Origin: Phaeobacter sp. A36a-5a
Lineage (GTDB): Bacteria; Pseudomonadota; Alphaproteobacteria; Rhodobacterales; Rhodobacteraceae
Reading direction: 5' to 3'
DNA: 64,000 bases
Assembly (NCBI RefSeq): GCF_037911135.1
Contig: NZ_JBBLYU010000001.1
Span: 1,426,001 to 1,490,000, forward strand
Made by a program: the position numbers and the translations under genes. Below the pieces are notes generated by a model. It saw nothing but the letters and a program-made list of their open reading frames with translations, was not told the origin of the DNA and made no database searches. Position 1 is the first letter of the stretch, and each line of letters begins with the position of its first letter. This document shows, piece after piece, positions 8,059 through 17,643 of this stretch.

Positions 8059-9429
8059 TCAGCCGGCTTGACGCTCCGCAGTGCGGGCGCGCAGCTGCGA
8101 GACTTCTTCCGCAACGAGGAAGGCCAGTTCGAGCGACTGACTGGCGTTCAGGCGCGGGTCGCAGGCCGTGTGATAACGGTCGCTGAGATCCTCATCGGTG
8201 ACGGCGCGCACGCCGCCGGTGCATTCGGTGACGTCCTGACCGGTCATCTCGAAATGCACGCCGCCCGGGATGGTGCCCTCTGCGGTGTGGATCGCAAAGA
8301 AGTCGCGAACCTCGCGCAGGACGCTCTCAAACGGGCGGGTCTTGTAGCCGGTGGAAGATTTGATGGTGTTGCCGTGCATAGGGTCGCAGACCCAGGTCAC
8401 CTTGGCGCCCTCTTCCTGAACCGCCTTGATCAGGCGTGGCAGGTGTTCGCCGGCTTTGCCTGCGCCAAAGCGTGCGATCAGGGTCAGACGACCTTCCTCA
8501 TTCTCCGGGTTCAGCTTGGCCATCAGAACCTTCAGATCCTCGGCCGTTGTGGTTGGACCACATTTCAGACCAATCGGGTTCAGCACGCCGCTGCAGAATT
8601 CCACGTGTGCGCCATCCGGTTGACGGGTCCGGTCGCCGATCCACAGCATGTGGCCGGAGCCAGCCAGCCATTTGCCGGAGGTCGAATCCAGACGGGTCAA
8701 CGCCTCTTCATACTCCAGCAGCAAACCTTCGTGGCTGGTGTAGAATTCAACCGACTGCAAGGTGTGCGCGGTATCATTGTTGATGCCGGCCGCCTTCATG
8801 AAGTCGAGCGTATCGGTGATGCGATTCGCCATTTCACGATAGCTTTCGGCCTTCTCGCCCTCGGTAAAGCCCAGCGTCCAGGCGTGGACCTGGTTCACAT
8901 CGGCATAACCGCCGGTTGAGAACGCCCGGATCAGGTTCAGCGTCGCGGCGGCCTGAGTATAGGCCTGCAGCATCCGCTGCGGGTCTGGCACGCGGGAGGC
9001 CTCGGTGAAGGCCAGATCGTTGATGATGTCACCGCGGTAGCTGGGCAGCTCGACGCCATTCACGGTCTCTGTCGGTGCGCTGCGGGGTTTGGCGAACTGG
9101 CCCGCCATGCGGCCGACCTTGATCACCGGCACCTTGGCACCGTAGGTTAGCACCATCGCCATCTGCAACATCACCTTGAAGGTATCGCGGATCGCATCGG
9201 CGCTGAACTGGTCGAAGCTTTCGGCGCAGTCGCCGCCCTGAAGCAGGAATGCCTCGCCCCGGCCGGCCGCGCCGAGGTGTTGTTTCAGCCGCCGCGCCTC
9301 ACCGGCAAATACCAGCGGCGGATATTTTGACAGCTGAGCCTCAACAGCCGAAAGCGCGTCGGCGTTGGTATATTCTGGCATTTGCACCCGCGGTTTTTGG
9401 CGCCAGGTCGATTTTTGCCACTCACTCAT
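8059..9429 (-). CDS. aroG: Class II 3-deoxy-7-phosphoheptulonate synthase (DAHP synthase)
   Basis: First enzyme of the shikimate pathway, joining PEP and erythrose 4-phosphate; 456 residues, typical of the plant and actinobacterial class II type. Family sequences are [19 protein letters not shown] with the metal-ligand Cys68, the substrate loop [13 protein letters not shown], and [10 protein letters not shown] with a metal-binding His. GGAGA lies before the start. Regulation is not evident from the leader. The symbol follows mycobacterial usage and other names are in use. Confidence 0.95.
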   Translation of the reverse strand: MSEWQKSTWRQKPRVQMPEYTNADALSAVEAQLSKYPPLVFAGEARRLKQHLGAAGRGEAFLLQGGDCAESFDQFSADAIRDTFKVMLQMAMVLTYGAKVPVIKVGRMAGQFAKPRSAPTETVNGVELPSYRGDIINDLAFTEASRVPDPQRMLQAYTQAAATLNLIRAFSTGGYADVNQVHAWTLGFTEGEKAESYREMANRITDTLDFMKAAGINNDTAHTLQSVEFYTSHEGLLLEYEEALTRLDSTSGKWLAGSGHMLWIGDRTRQPDGAHVEFCSGVLNPIGLKCGPTTTAEDLKVLMAKLNPENEEGRLTLIARFGAGKAGEHLPRLIKAVQEEGAKVTWVCDPMHGNTIKSSTGYKTRPFESVLREVRDFFAIHTAEGTIPGGVHFEMTGQDVTECTGGVRAVTDEDLSDRYHTACDPRLNASQSLELAFLVAEEVSQLRARTAERQAG

Positions 9430-9610
9430 AGCTGTGTCTCCGCATAAGAGGTCTCAAAGTTAACGAACGCCATCTATACGAAATCACACTCCGGCTGACC
9501 AGTTTAGATTTGCAAAGTCTTGACGACACCGCGAAGCTATGAACACGGTGCCCGAATTTCGCAAAATCCGCCCTTGCGAAGAACAGAAATATTGAATGAG
9601 GACGCTGGCC

Positions 9611-10615
9611 ATGCAGACGCAGAGCAAGCCAACACCAAGCCCGACCAAAGGGCCCCAATCCCGGCGTTATGCCTTTGTTTTGCTTGACCGTTTTACGATG
9701 CTGTCTTTTGCCTCGGCGCTGGAATGTCTGCGAATTGCCAACCGGATGATTGGCCGCGAAGTCTACACCTGGATGCTCTTGGCCGAAGGCGGCGGCACGG
9801 TCAGCTGTTCGGCCGGAACATCCTTTCAGGTGGATGATGACCTGATCGAACTCCAGCGCGATGACACAATTCTGTTGTGCTCCGGTATTTCGGTGCAGGA
9901 AGCCACCACAAAAAAACTGCTGTCCTGGCTGCGTCGCGAAGCGCGCAAGGGGTTGAAGGTTGGTGGGCTGTGCACGGCGTCATATGCGCTGGCGCGCGCG
10001 GGCCTGCTGGATGGCAGACGTGCCACGATTCACTGGGAGAATGCCGACAGTTTCAACGAGGAGTTTGACGAGGTCGAGCTGACCAAATCGGTCTTTGTCA
10101 TCGACGGCAACCGGATGTCGACAGCCGGCGGTACCTCCTCCATCGACCTGATGCTGAAGCTGATTGCCAATGATCACGGCGAGGATATCGCCAATTCGGT
10201 GGCCGATCAGCTCATCTATTCATCGATTCGGACCGATCAGGACACGCAGCGCCTGTCGATCCCGACCCGGATCGGGGTGCGCCACCCCAAATTGTCGATG
10301 GTGATCCAGATGATGGAAGCCAATATCGAGGAGCCGATCAGCCCCTCCATTCTGGCGCAGAATGTCGGCATGTCGACCCGCCAGCTGGAGCGGCTGTTCC
10401 GTCGCTATCTCAACCGATCTCCCAAACGCTATTATATGGAACTGCGGTTGCAGAAGGCGCGCAACCTGTTGATGCAGACCGATATGAGTGTGATCAATGT
10501 GGCGCTTGCCTGCGGGTTTGCATCACCTTCGCATTTCTCCAAATGCTACCGGGCGCATTACGACACGACGCCTTATCGCGAACGCGGCAGCAAATCGGCC
10601 CCGCCGACGTTGTGA
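9611..10615 (+). CDS. GlxA-type AraC family transcriptional regulator
   Basis: 334 residues from ATG at 9611, chosen because GAGGA lies 8 nt upstream. The N-terminal DJ-1/PfpI-like domain (about residues 18-190) has VLLDRFTMLSFASALE and a nucleophile-elbow cysteine in GGLCTASYALARAG. The C-terminal AraC helix-turn-helix pair includes SPSILAQNVGMSTRQLERLF and the second motif NVALACGFASPSHFSKCYR. Such proteins often control amine, carnitine, choline or amino acid catabolism. No catabolic gene lies next to it, so the ligand is unknown. It is divergent from the DAHP synthase gene. Confidence 0.9.
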   Translation: MQTQSKPTPSPTKGPQSRRYAFVLLDRFTMLSFASALECLRIANRMIGREVYTWMLLAEGGGTVSCSAGTSFQVDDDLIELQRDDTILLCSGISVQEATTKKLLSWLRREARKGLKVGGLCTASYALARAGLLDGRRATIHWENADSFNEEFDEVELTKSVFVIDGNRMSTAGGTSSIDLMLKLIANDHGEDIANSVADQLIYSSIRTDQDTQRLSIPTRIGVRHPKLSMVIQMMEANIEEPISPSILAQNVGMSTRQLERLFRRYLNRSPKRYYMELRLQKARNLLMQTDMSVINVALACGFASPSHFSKCYRAHYDTTPYRERGSKSAPPTL

Positions 10616-10697
10616 CCCGCGCCCCTACCGGATCAGGCCTATGCCGGATCGACACAGGATCAACAATGGATCGGCCCGGGGCACGGTTCGCGCCGGT

Positions 10698-11804
10698 TCA
10701 GCGCGACAGGCGGTAGAGCGCACCATTGGTCTCGGACAGGAACCAGATGCTACCATCCGGGGCCTCGCGCAGGTCCCGGATCCGTCCTGTCTCATCGCCC
10801 CTGATCTGCTCAACCTCCGCCAGTGGTTGCCCGGAGAGCCGCGCGATATAGCCGAACTTGAGCGAGCCGACAAAGATATCACCGCGCCAGTCCGGCCACA
10901 TGCTGCCGGAATACACCAGCAGGTTTGAGGGCGCCATCGAGGGGTCCCAATAGTGGGCCGGCTGCTTCAGGCCCGGCTTTGTGGTCCCTTCGCCGATTTT
11001 CAGCCCTGAATAATGCCGGCCGTAGGCGATGACCGGCCAGCCGTAATTTGCGCCTTTCTCGATCAGATTGACCTCATCCCCGCCACGGGCGCCATGTTCA
11101 ACAGACCAGAGCTGGCCATCGGCGGCAAAGGTCAGTCCCTGGGGGTTGCGATGCCCGTAGGACCAGATTTCCGGCTGCGCCCCTTTCTGTTTGGTAAAGG
11201 GGTTGTCGCGCGGGACGGATCCGTCGGGATTCAAACGCAGAATGCTGCCCTGATGTGAGGTGAGGGATTGGGCAGATGGCCGGTCGCCGCGATCACCCAG
11301 AGTGACATAGAGAGTTCCGTCAGGCCCTTCTGCCAGCCGCGATCCGAAATGGCGCCCACTGTCGGCGGGTGGCGCGGCGACGAAGATGTCCCGCAGCCCC
11401 TCAAGCTGGGTGTTGCGCCGGGCGAGCTGCCCGGTGGCCACCGCTGTGGCAGAGCCTCTTCCAAGCCGTTTCGAATAAGAGAGATATATCCGCCGGGTTC
11501 TGTCAAAATTGCGCGGAATCAATACGTCCAGCAGCCCGCCCTGCCCCTGATCTAGCACTTTCGAAGTGCCTTTGACGCGGGTCAGACGGCCGGCCGCCAG
11601 GTGCAACAGGTCACCGTCTTTTTCAGTGATCAGCACCGAGCCATCAGGCAGGAAATCAAAAGCCCATGGGATATCCAGCCCGTGGGCCATCCGCTCTATC
11701 TTCAACACTCTCTGATCGCTGCTCAGCGTCTGTGCCGAGACCGCGGTGCCAACGGTGGCCAGCAGGGTTAATGCGATAAAGCGCTGTGCCAGGGATGCCA
11801 GCAT
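10698..11804 (-). CDS. Exported PQQ-type sugar dehydrogenase (GSDH family)
   Basis: Beta-propeller protein of 368 residues with the soluble glucose/sorbosone dehydrogenase fold (as in E. coli YliI). The start at 11804 gives a clear signal peptide (LASLAQRFIALTLLATV..AVSAQ). An in-frame extension upstream lacks export features, and no good ribosome site is seen for either start. Family sequences are IPWAFDFLPDGSVLITEKDG, GRHFGSRLAEGPDGTLYVT, IWSYGHRNPQGL and EHGARGGDEVNLI. A PQQ-dependent aldose dehydrogenase role in the periplasm is the usual inference; the substrate is unknown. Confidence 0.88.
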   Translation of the reverse strand: MLASLAQRFIALTLLATVGTAVSAQTLSSDQRVLKIERMAHGLDIPWAFDFLPDGSVLITEKDGDLLHLAAGRLTRVKGTSKVLDQGQGGLLDVLIPRNFDRTRRIYLSYSKRLGRGSATAVATGQLARRNTQLEGLRDIFVAAPPADSGRHFGSRLAEGPDGTLYVTLGDRGDRPSAQSLTSHQGSILRLNPDGSVPRDNPFTKQKGAQPEIWSYGHRNPQGLTFAADGQLWSVEHGARGGDEVNLIEKGANYGWPVIAYGRHYSGLKIGEGTTKPGLKQPAHYWDPSMAPSNLLVYSGSMWPDWRGDIFVGSLKFGYIARLSGQPLAEVEQIRGDETGRIRDLREAPDGSIWFLSETNGALYRLSR

Positions 11805-12290
11805 CGGCCGGATCTGTCGCGTCTGGCTGGTCGATCTTTCCGGCTGACAAGCCGACGATTGCCGTCGCCGGGGTCGCATCGCCTGACACGATGGGTTGAC
11901 TTGGAGCACTCTAATAACAGACCTCCCCATATGCATGACGCCTCCTGCGCAATTCCGTGATCAGACCCTGGGGGGAGCGGTCCAATGGCTCATATTCATG
12001 CTATTCGACCGAATTTAGCGCGAATTTTCTATTTGGCCAGCTTTTGCGCCGCCCGGCATGAAATGCGACGCGGATCTGGGGACTTGCGACGAGCGCTGCG
12101 GTGAGCTGATCCCCGATGCCCAAGGGGCGAGCGGCCGTTGGGTCATCTACCCCATTGGGAACATTCCATTCTCCGTAACCGGGGCGAAAAAACCTGCGAC
12201 ATGTTGGCGCTAGAGGACTTCCCTTTTTTACCACGCTTGCCTAGGGTCCGATTTGAACAAATATGTTCCAACAAATGGGAGTTCACAAAA
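11805..12290. other. Divergent promoter region, sugar dehydrogenase / binding protein
   Basis: 486 nt between divergent genes. The only structured element I can support is the inverted repeat at 12255-12268, close to the binding-protein gene. In-frame extensions of both genes enter this region but lack coding character and ribosome sites. Confidence 0.5.
12255..12268 (+). promoter_or_regulatory. Inverted repeat GAACA-N4-TGTTC before the binding-protein gene
   Basis: Perfect 5-bp arms GAACA / TGTTC with a 4-nt spacer, ending 22 nt before the ATG at 12291. The position suits an operator or leader element. No regulator is assigned. Confidence 0.35.
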
Positions 12291-13484
12291 ATGAAAAAAA
12301 TGATGATGGCGACAGCCGCCGCTGCCCTGACTGCTGGCACTGCGTTTGCGGGTGGCCACGCCAAGGAAGTGAAGCTGGGTGTGCTTCTCGGCTTTACCGG
12401 GCCGATCGAATCCCTCGCCCCGGCCATGGGTTCCGGCGCTGAGCTGGCGATGGAGGAAGTGACCAAATCCGGCAAGCTGCTTGATGCGGCGACTGTCATT
12501 CCGGTGCGCGCAGACACCGGCTGTATCGACAATGGTCTGGCGACTGCAAACGGCGAGAAGCTGATTGCTGACGGTGTCAACGGCATCATCGGCGGTGACT
12601 GCTCCGGCGTGACCGGCGCGATCCTGCAGAACGTCGCGATCCCGAACGGCATGGTGATGATCTCGCCGTCTGCCACCTCGCCCGGCCTGTCGACCATGGA
12701 AGACAACGACCTGTTCTTCCGCACCTCGCCCTCCGATGCCCGCGAAGGCCAGGTGATGGCCGAAGTGCTGAAAGAGCGCGGCGTCAACTCCATCGCCCTG
12801 ACCTATACCAACAACGACTACGGCAAAGGTCTGGCCGACGCGATCAAAACCTCCTTTGAGGAAGTCGGCGGCGAAGTCACCATCGTGACCGCGCATGAAG
12901 ACGGCAAGGGCGACTATTCCGCAGAAGTCGCCGCACTGGCGTCCGCTGGCGGCGATATTCTGGTTGTTGCCGGCTACCTGGATCAGGGCGGCCTGGGCAT
13001 CATTCAAGCCTCGCTCGACTCCGGTGCCTATGACACCTTCGGTCTGCCCGGTGGCATGATCGGTGACACCCTGCCCAAGAACATCGGCCCGGATCTTGAT
13101 GGCTCCTTTGGCCAGATTGCCGGTTCCGATAGCGAAGGTGCGGCGATCTATGCTGAGCTGGCCAAAGCCGCCGGTTTCGACGGCACCTCCGCCTATTCCC
13201 CGGAGAGCTATGACGCTGCCGCGCTGTTCATGCTGGCAATGCAGGCCGCAAACTCCAAGGATCCGGCCGACTATGGCTCCAAGATCCTTGAAGTAGCCAA
13301 TGCGCCCGGTGAGAAGATCAACCCCGGCGAGCTGGGCAAGGCCCTGGAAATCCTCGCAAATGGCGGCGACATCGACTATGAGGGTGCGACTGGCGTAGAA
13401 CTGATCGGCCCCGGTGAGAGCGCAGGCTCCTACCGCGAGATCGAAGTCAAGGACGGCGCCAACGCCACCGTGAAATTCCGCTGA
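12291..13484 (+). CDS. Branched-chain amino acid type ABC transporter, substrate-binding protein
   Basis: Periplasmic receptor of 397 residues, Peripla_BP_6 fold. The start at 12291 opens a signal peptide (MKKMMMATAAAALTAGTAFA), and GGGAG lies 9 nt upstream. The mature part begins KEVKLGVLLGFTGPIESLAP and has GGDCSGVTGAIL and the SPSATSPGLS loop typical of LivJ/LivK relatives. Its substrate may not be a branched-chain amino acid, since this family also covers amides, urea and aromatic acids. It leads a five-gene unit with livG, livF, livH and livM. Confidence 0.9.
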   Translation: MKKMMMATAAAALTAGTAFAGGHAKEVKLGVLLGFTGPIESLAPAMGSGAELAMEEVTKSGKLLDAATVIPVRADTGCIDNGLATANGEKLIADGVNGIIGGDCSGVTGAILQNVAIPNGMVMISPSATSPGLSTMEDNDLFFRTSPSDAREGQVMAEVLKERGVNSIALTYTNNDYGKGLADAIKTSFEEVGGEVTIVTAHEDGKGDYSAEVAALASAGGDILVVAGYLDQGGLGIIQASLDSGAYDTFGLPGGMIGDTLPKNIGPDLDGSFGQIAGSDSEGAAIYAELAKAAGFDGTSAYSPESYDAAALFMLAMQAANSKDPADYGSKILEVANAPGEKINPGELGKALEILANGGDIDYEGATGVELIGPGESAGSYREIEVKDGANATVKFR

Positions 13485-13583
13485 TCCCGTAAAATCGGAT
13501 CGAACCAAGTTGATCAGCCCGGGTTTTGCCCGGGCTGTTCCAAATTCAAAAGCCGTCAAAAAGACGGTGGGGGATGAAATGAC

Positions 13584-14372
13584 ATGATCGTCGTCGAGGA
13601 CTTGCACAAGCACTTCGGCGGGTTCCATGCGGTTGATGGCGCGTCGCTGGAAATCGCTAAGGGCTCCATAACCGGTTTGATCGGGCCAAACGGCGCCGGA
13701 AAAACCACTCTTTTCAACGTGATTGCAGGCGTGCTTGAACCGACCTCCGGCCGGGTCACCATGGACGGTGAGGACATCACCGGCCTGCCGCCGCATGAGC
13801 TGTTCCACAAGGGGCTGCTGCGGACGTTCCAGATCGCGCATGAATTTGCGTCGATGACCTGCCGCGAGAACCTGATGATGGTGCCAAGTGCGCAGTCGGG
13901 TGAGACGCTGTGGAACACCTGGTTCGGCCGCAAGCGCATTGCGGATGAGGAACGCGCGCTGCGGGCCAAGGCAGATGAGGTTCTGGAATTCCTGACCATC
14001 AGCCATATCGCTGATCTGAAGGCCGGTCAGGTCTCGGGCGGGCAGAAGAAACTGCTTGAGCTGGGCCGCACCATGATGGTGGACGCCAAGATCGTCTTCC
14101 TCGATGAGGTGGGCGCAGGTGTGAACCGGACCCTGCTCTATACCATTGCCGATGCCATCAAGCGCCTCAACGAGGAGCGCGGCTATACCTTCGTCGTGAT
14201 CGAGCACGACATGGAGTTCATCGGGCGCCTCTGCGACCCGGTTATCTGCATGGCCGAGGGCAAGAAACTGGCTGAAGGCACGCTGGATCAGATCAAGGCC
14301 AACGAGCAGGTGATCGAAGCCTATCTCGGCACCGGCCTGAAAAACAAAGATAAACTGGAGGCTGGAGCATGA
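13584..14372 (+). CDS. livG: LivG-type ABC transporter ATPase
   Basis: 262-residue ATPase of the branched-chain type importer. Walker A GPNGAGKTT is near 34 and the signature VSGGQKK near 152. Walker B reads IVFLDEVGAGVN, where most relatives have DEPxAGLN, so the usual proline after the catalytic Glu is replaced by valine. The catalytic Glu and the later switch histidine (VIEHDMEF) are kept, so activity is likely. Its stop overlaps the livF start by 4 nt. Confidence 0.9.
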   Translation: MIVVEDLHKHFGGFHAVDGASLEIAKGSITGLIGPNGAGKTTLFNVIAGVLEPTSGRVTMDGEDITGLPPHELFHKGLLRTFQIAHEFASMTCRENLMMVPSAQSGETLWNTWFGRKRIADEERALRAKADEVLEFLTISHIADLKAGQVSGGQKKLLELGRTMMVDAKIVFLDEVGAGVNRTLLYTIADAIKRLNEERGYTFVVIEHDMEFIGRLCDPVICMAEGKKLAEGTLDQIKANEQVIEAYLGTGLKNKDKLEAGA

Positions 14373-15199
14373 GCGACAATCCCTACCAGAACGATCACGG
14401 CAATCGTGATGCCTCGATCACCAATCCGCATGGTGTTGGAACGATGCAGCCTGCCCACAGCAAAAGCGGCCCCACACGCAAGGTGGACGGTGGTCCCTTT
14501 CTGATCGGTGACACGATGACCGGCGGCTACGGCAAAGGGCCGGATATCCTGCACGACTGCACCATTGCCGTCGATAAGGGCGAGATCGCCGTTATCGTTG
14601 GCCCCAATGGTGCCGGGAAATCCACCGCGATGAAAGCTGTGTTCGGGATGCTCGATGTCCGCGCAGGTGCCGTGCGTCTGGACGGCGAGGATATCACCCT
14701 GCTGACCCCCCAAGACCGGGTGATCAAGGGCATGGGGTTTGTGCCCCAGACCAGCAATATCTTCACCTCGATGACGGTTGAGGAAAACCTGGAAATGGGT
14801 GCCTTCATCCGCACCGATGATTTCCGCGATACCATGGAGCAGGTCTATGAGCTGTTTCCGATCCTGCGTGAAAAACGCAACCAGCCGGCGGGCGAACTCT
14901 CCGGGGGTCAGCGCCAGCAGGTGGCCGTTGGCCGCGCGCTGATGACCAAGCCGAAGGTTCTGATGCTGGACGAGCCGACAGCAGGTGTGTCGCCCATCGT
15001 CATGGACGAGCTGTTCGACCGTATCATCGAGGTGGCCCGCACCGGCCTGCCGATCCTGATGGTCGAACAAAACGCCAAACAAGCGCTTGAGATCGCGGAC
15101 AAAGGTTACGTTCTGGTACAGGGCCGCAATGCCTACACCGGCACCGGCCAAGAGCTGCTCGCCGATCCCGAAGTGCGCAAATCTTTCCTTGGGGGCTAA
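14369..15199 (+). CDS. livF: LivF-type ABC transporter ATPase with N-terminal extension
   Basis: Second ATPase of the importer, 276 residues. Relatives are about 235, and the excess is a polar N-terminal extension of roughly 45 residues rich in Asn, His and Gly. The domain then has GPNGAGKSTAMK near 88, the signature LSGGQRQQVAVGRAL near 177, Walker B VLMLDEPTAGVSP and the switch MVEQNAKQAL. It starts inside the livG stop (ATGA). The extension could be real or reflect a later start, but no better start with a ribosome site is seen. Confidence 0.9.
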   Translation: MSDNPYQNDHGNRDASITNPHGVGTMQPAHSKSGPTRKVDGGPFLIGDTMTGGYGKGPDILHDCTIAVDKGEIAVIVGPNGAGKSTAMKAVFGMLDVRAGAVRLDGEDITLLTPQDRVIKGMGFVPQTSNIFTSMTVEENLEMGAFIRTDDFRDTMEQVYELFPILREKRNQPAGELSGGQRQQVAVGRALMTKPKVLMLDEPTAGVSPIVMDELFDRIIEVARTGLPILMVEQNAKQALEIADKGYVLVQGRNAYTGTGQELLADPEVRKSFLGG

Positions 15200-15202
15200 G
15201 AG

Positions 15203-16213
15203 ATGGACTTCCTCAACGCCCTTGTGGCGCTTACAAATTTTGTCGGGGTTCCGGCAATCGCTTACGGCAGTCAACTGGCGCTTGGTGCGCTGGGTGTGAC
15301 GCTGATTTATTCGGTGCTGCGGTTTTCGAATTTTGCCCATGGCGACACTATGGCCTTTGGCACAATGGTGACCATCATCGTGACCTGGTGGTTGCAGTCG
15401 ATGGGCATCAGCTTTGGCCCGCTGCCAACTGCGCTGCTGGCGCTGCCGCTTGGCATCGTGAGCTGTATGCTTCTGATGCTGGTCACCGATCGCACCGTTT
15501 ATCGGTTCTACCGGACACAGAAAGCCAAGCCGGTGATTTTTGTCATGGTGTCGCTGGGCGTCATGTTCATGATGAATGGCCTTGTGCGATTTGTCATCGG
15601 GCCGGGCGATCAGCGGTTTGCTGACGGCGAACGCTTTCTGATTTCCGCGCGGGATTTCAAGGCGATGACCGGCCTGAGTGAGGGGCTGGCGATCAAGACC
15701 ACGCAAGGCATCACTGTGGTCACCGCAGTGGTGGTTGTGGCGCTGCTGTTCTGGTTCCTGAACAAGACCCGCACCGGTAAATCCATGCGCGCCTATTCCG
15801 ACAACGAAGATCTGGCGCTGCTCTCGGGCATCAACCCGGAGCGGGTGGTGATGTATACTTGGCTGATCGTTGCGACCCTCGCGACCATTGCCGGCGTGCT
15901 TTATGGTTTGGACAAATCTTTCAAACCCTTCACCTATTTCCAGCTGCTGCTGCCGATCTTTGCCGCCGCTATCGTTGGTGGTCTGGGCAGCCCGGTCGGG
16001 GCCATCGCTGGTGGGTTCATCATCGCGTTCTCCGAGGTGACCATCACCTATGCCTGGAAGAAAGTGCTGACCTACGTCGTTCCGGAGTCGTTCGAGCCTG
16101 ATGGCCTCGTCCAGCTTCTGAGCACGGATTACAAATTCGCCGTGTCCTTTGCGATCCTTGTGGTCGTGCTTCTGTTCAAGCCCACGGGCCTTTTCAAAGG
16201 AAAAGTGGTATGA
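15203..16213 (+). CDS. livH: LivH-type ABC transporter permease
   Basis: Inner-membrane permease of 336 residues with about eight hydrophobic segments. Family features are SQLALGALGVTLIYSVLRFSN, FAHGDTMAFG, and the conserved cytoplasmic loop with MRAYSDNEDLALLSGINPERV that contacts the ATPases. AAIVGGLGSPVGAIAGG is typical of LivH. It begins 3 nt after livF and its stop overlaps livM by 4 nt. Confidence 0.92.
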   Translation: MDFLNALVALTNFVGVPAIAYGSQLALGALGVTLIYSVLRFSNFAHGDTMAFGTMVTIIVTWWLQSMGISFGPLPTALLALPLGIVSCMLLMLVTDRTVYRFYRTQKAKPVIFVMVSLGVMFMMNGLVRFVIGPGDQRFADGERFLISARDFKAMTGLSEGLAIKTTQGITVVTAVVVVALLFWFLNKTRTGKSMRAYSDNEDLALLSGINPERVVMYTWLIVATLATIAGVLYGLDKSFKPFTYFQLLLPIFAAAIVGGLGSPVGAIAGGFIIAFSEVTITYAWKKVLTYVVPESFEPDGLVQLLSTDYKFAVSFAILVVVLLFKPTGLFKGKVV

Positions 16214-17532
16214 GCGAGACAGTCAAAACCTCCCTGCTGTTTCTGTTTGTTGGCATTCTGATCCTGCTTGAGGGAAGCACAAGCTTTCTGTTTTTCTCCG
16301 GATCCTGGAACTCGGCTCTGGTGATCCTCAACATGGGGTTGGTGTCTGCGATCATGGCGATTGGCGTCAATCTTCAGTGGGGCTTTGCCGGTTTGTTCAA
16401 TGTCGGCATCATGGGCTTTGTGGCGCTTGGTGGTCTGGCCGTTGTGCTGGTCTCTACCGCGCCAACACCGGGCGCGTGGAGCCAGGGCGGTGTCGGGATC
16501 ATCATGGCCCTGGCCATGGGGGCGATGACGCTGGTCGCGGCCGTTGCAACCATGCGGATGGTCCCTGCCGGTAAGCTGCGCGTTGCGGTGCTGCTGGCGG
16601 TGCTGATCGTCGGCTTTGTGGTGTATCGCGCAATCTTCGATCCGGCGGTTGCCGGGGTCGAGGCGATCAACCCGGCGCTGGAGGGCAACCTAGGCGGGCT
16701 GGGTCTGCCGGTGCTTCTGGCCTGGCCTGCGGGCGGTCTGCTGGCGGCCGGCGTTGCCTGGCTGATCGGCAAGACGGCCCTCGGTCTGCGGTCTGATTAT
16801 CTGGCGATTGCGACGCTTGGCATTGCCGAGATCATCATCTCGGTGCTGAAGAACGAGGACTGGCTGTCGCGCGGCGTGAAAAATGTCGTCGGCCTGCCCC
16901 GGCCCCTGCCCTATGAGGTCGATCTGCAGAATGATGCGGAGTTTGTCGCCAAGGCGGCGGAGTATGGTCTGGACCCGGTTCTGGCCTCCACGCTCTATGT
17001 CAAGCTGGGCTACTCGCTGCTGTTCACCGTCGTGCTGCTGGTGCTGCTGTGGATGGCGCAGATGGCATTGAAGAGCCCCTGGGGCCGGATGATGCGCGCC
17101 ATTCGCGACAATGAGGTGGCAGCCGAGGCGATGGGCAAGGATGTGACCCGCCGCCATCTGCAAATCTTCATCCTTGGCTCTGCGATCTGTGGCATTGCCG
17201 GGGCTATGATGACCACGCTCGACAGCCAGCTGACGCCGGGCACGTATAATCCCTTGCGCTTCACCTTCCTGATCTGGGTGATGGTAATTGTCGGTGGCTC
17301 AGGCAATAACTTTGGCGCGGTGCTGGGAGGTCTGCTGATCTGGTTCCTGTGGATCAAGGTTGAGCCGATGGGCATCCTGCTGATCGAGACCCTGACCGCA
17401 GGCATGGCCGACACCAATGCGCTGAAGGTTCATCTGCTGGAAAGCGCGTCGCATATGCGTCTGCTGACCATGGGGCTGATCCTGCTGCTGGTGCTGCGTT
17501 TCAGCCCTCGTGGCCTGATCCCCGAGCGCTGA
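16210..17532 (+). CDS. livM: LivM-type ABC transporter permease
   Basis: Partner permease of 440 residues. It has membrane segments throughout, the LGLRSDYLAIATLGIAEI sequence, and the ATPase-contact loop MMRAIRDNEVAAEAMGKDV. The C-terminal VVGGSGNNFGAVLGG motif also fits LivM. It is the last gene of the unit and is followed after 48 nt by a strong terminator. Confidence 0.92.
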   Translation: MSETVKTSLLFLFVGILILLEGSTSFLFFSGSWNSALVILNMGLVSAIMAIGVNLQWGFAGLFNVGIMGFVALGGLAVVLVSTAPTPGAWSQGGVGIIMALAMGAMTLVAAVATMRMVPAGKLRVAVLLAVLIVGFVVYRAIFDPAVAGVEAINPALEGNLGGLGLPVLLAWPAGGLLAAGVAWLIGKTALGLRSDYLAIATLGIAEIIISVLKNEDWLSRGVKNVVGLPRPLPYEVDLQNDAEFVAKAAEYGLDPVLASTLYVKLGYSLLFTVVLLVLLWMAQMALKSPWGRMMRAIRDNEVAAEAMGKDVTRRHLQIFILGSAICGIAGAMMTTLDSQLTPGTYNPLRFTFLIWVMVIVGGSGNNFGAVLGGLLIWFLWIKVEPMGILLIETLTAGMADTNALKVHLLESASHMRLLTMGLILLLVLRFSPRGLIPER

Positions 17533-17580
17533 GGTCGCAGATCCGCGACCGGTCTGACAGTCGAACCTATGGAAACGCGA

Positions 17581-17623
17581 AACGCCGCCCGTGGATATGC
17601 TCCCCGGGCGGCGTTTTGTTTTG
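17581..17623 (+). terminator. Terminator of the livGFHM unit
   Basis: Perfect 11-bp stem AACGCCGCCCG / CGGGCGGCGTT with a 13-nt loop, followed by TTGTTTTG. Confidence 0.85.
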
Positions 17624-17643
17624 CTCTGGCAGGTCAGGCCTGC

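Noticed and set aside
12228-14207. Leftward open frame of 659 codons across the binding-protein and livG genes
   Set aside because: It spans two well-supported rightward genes and their gap, and has no recognisable domain.
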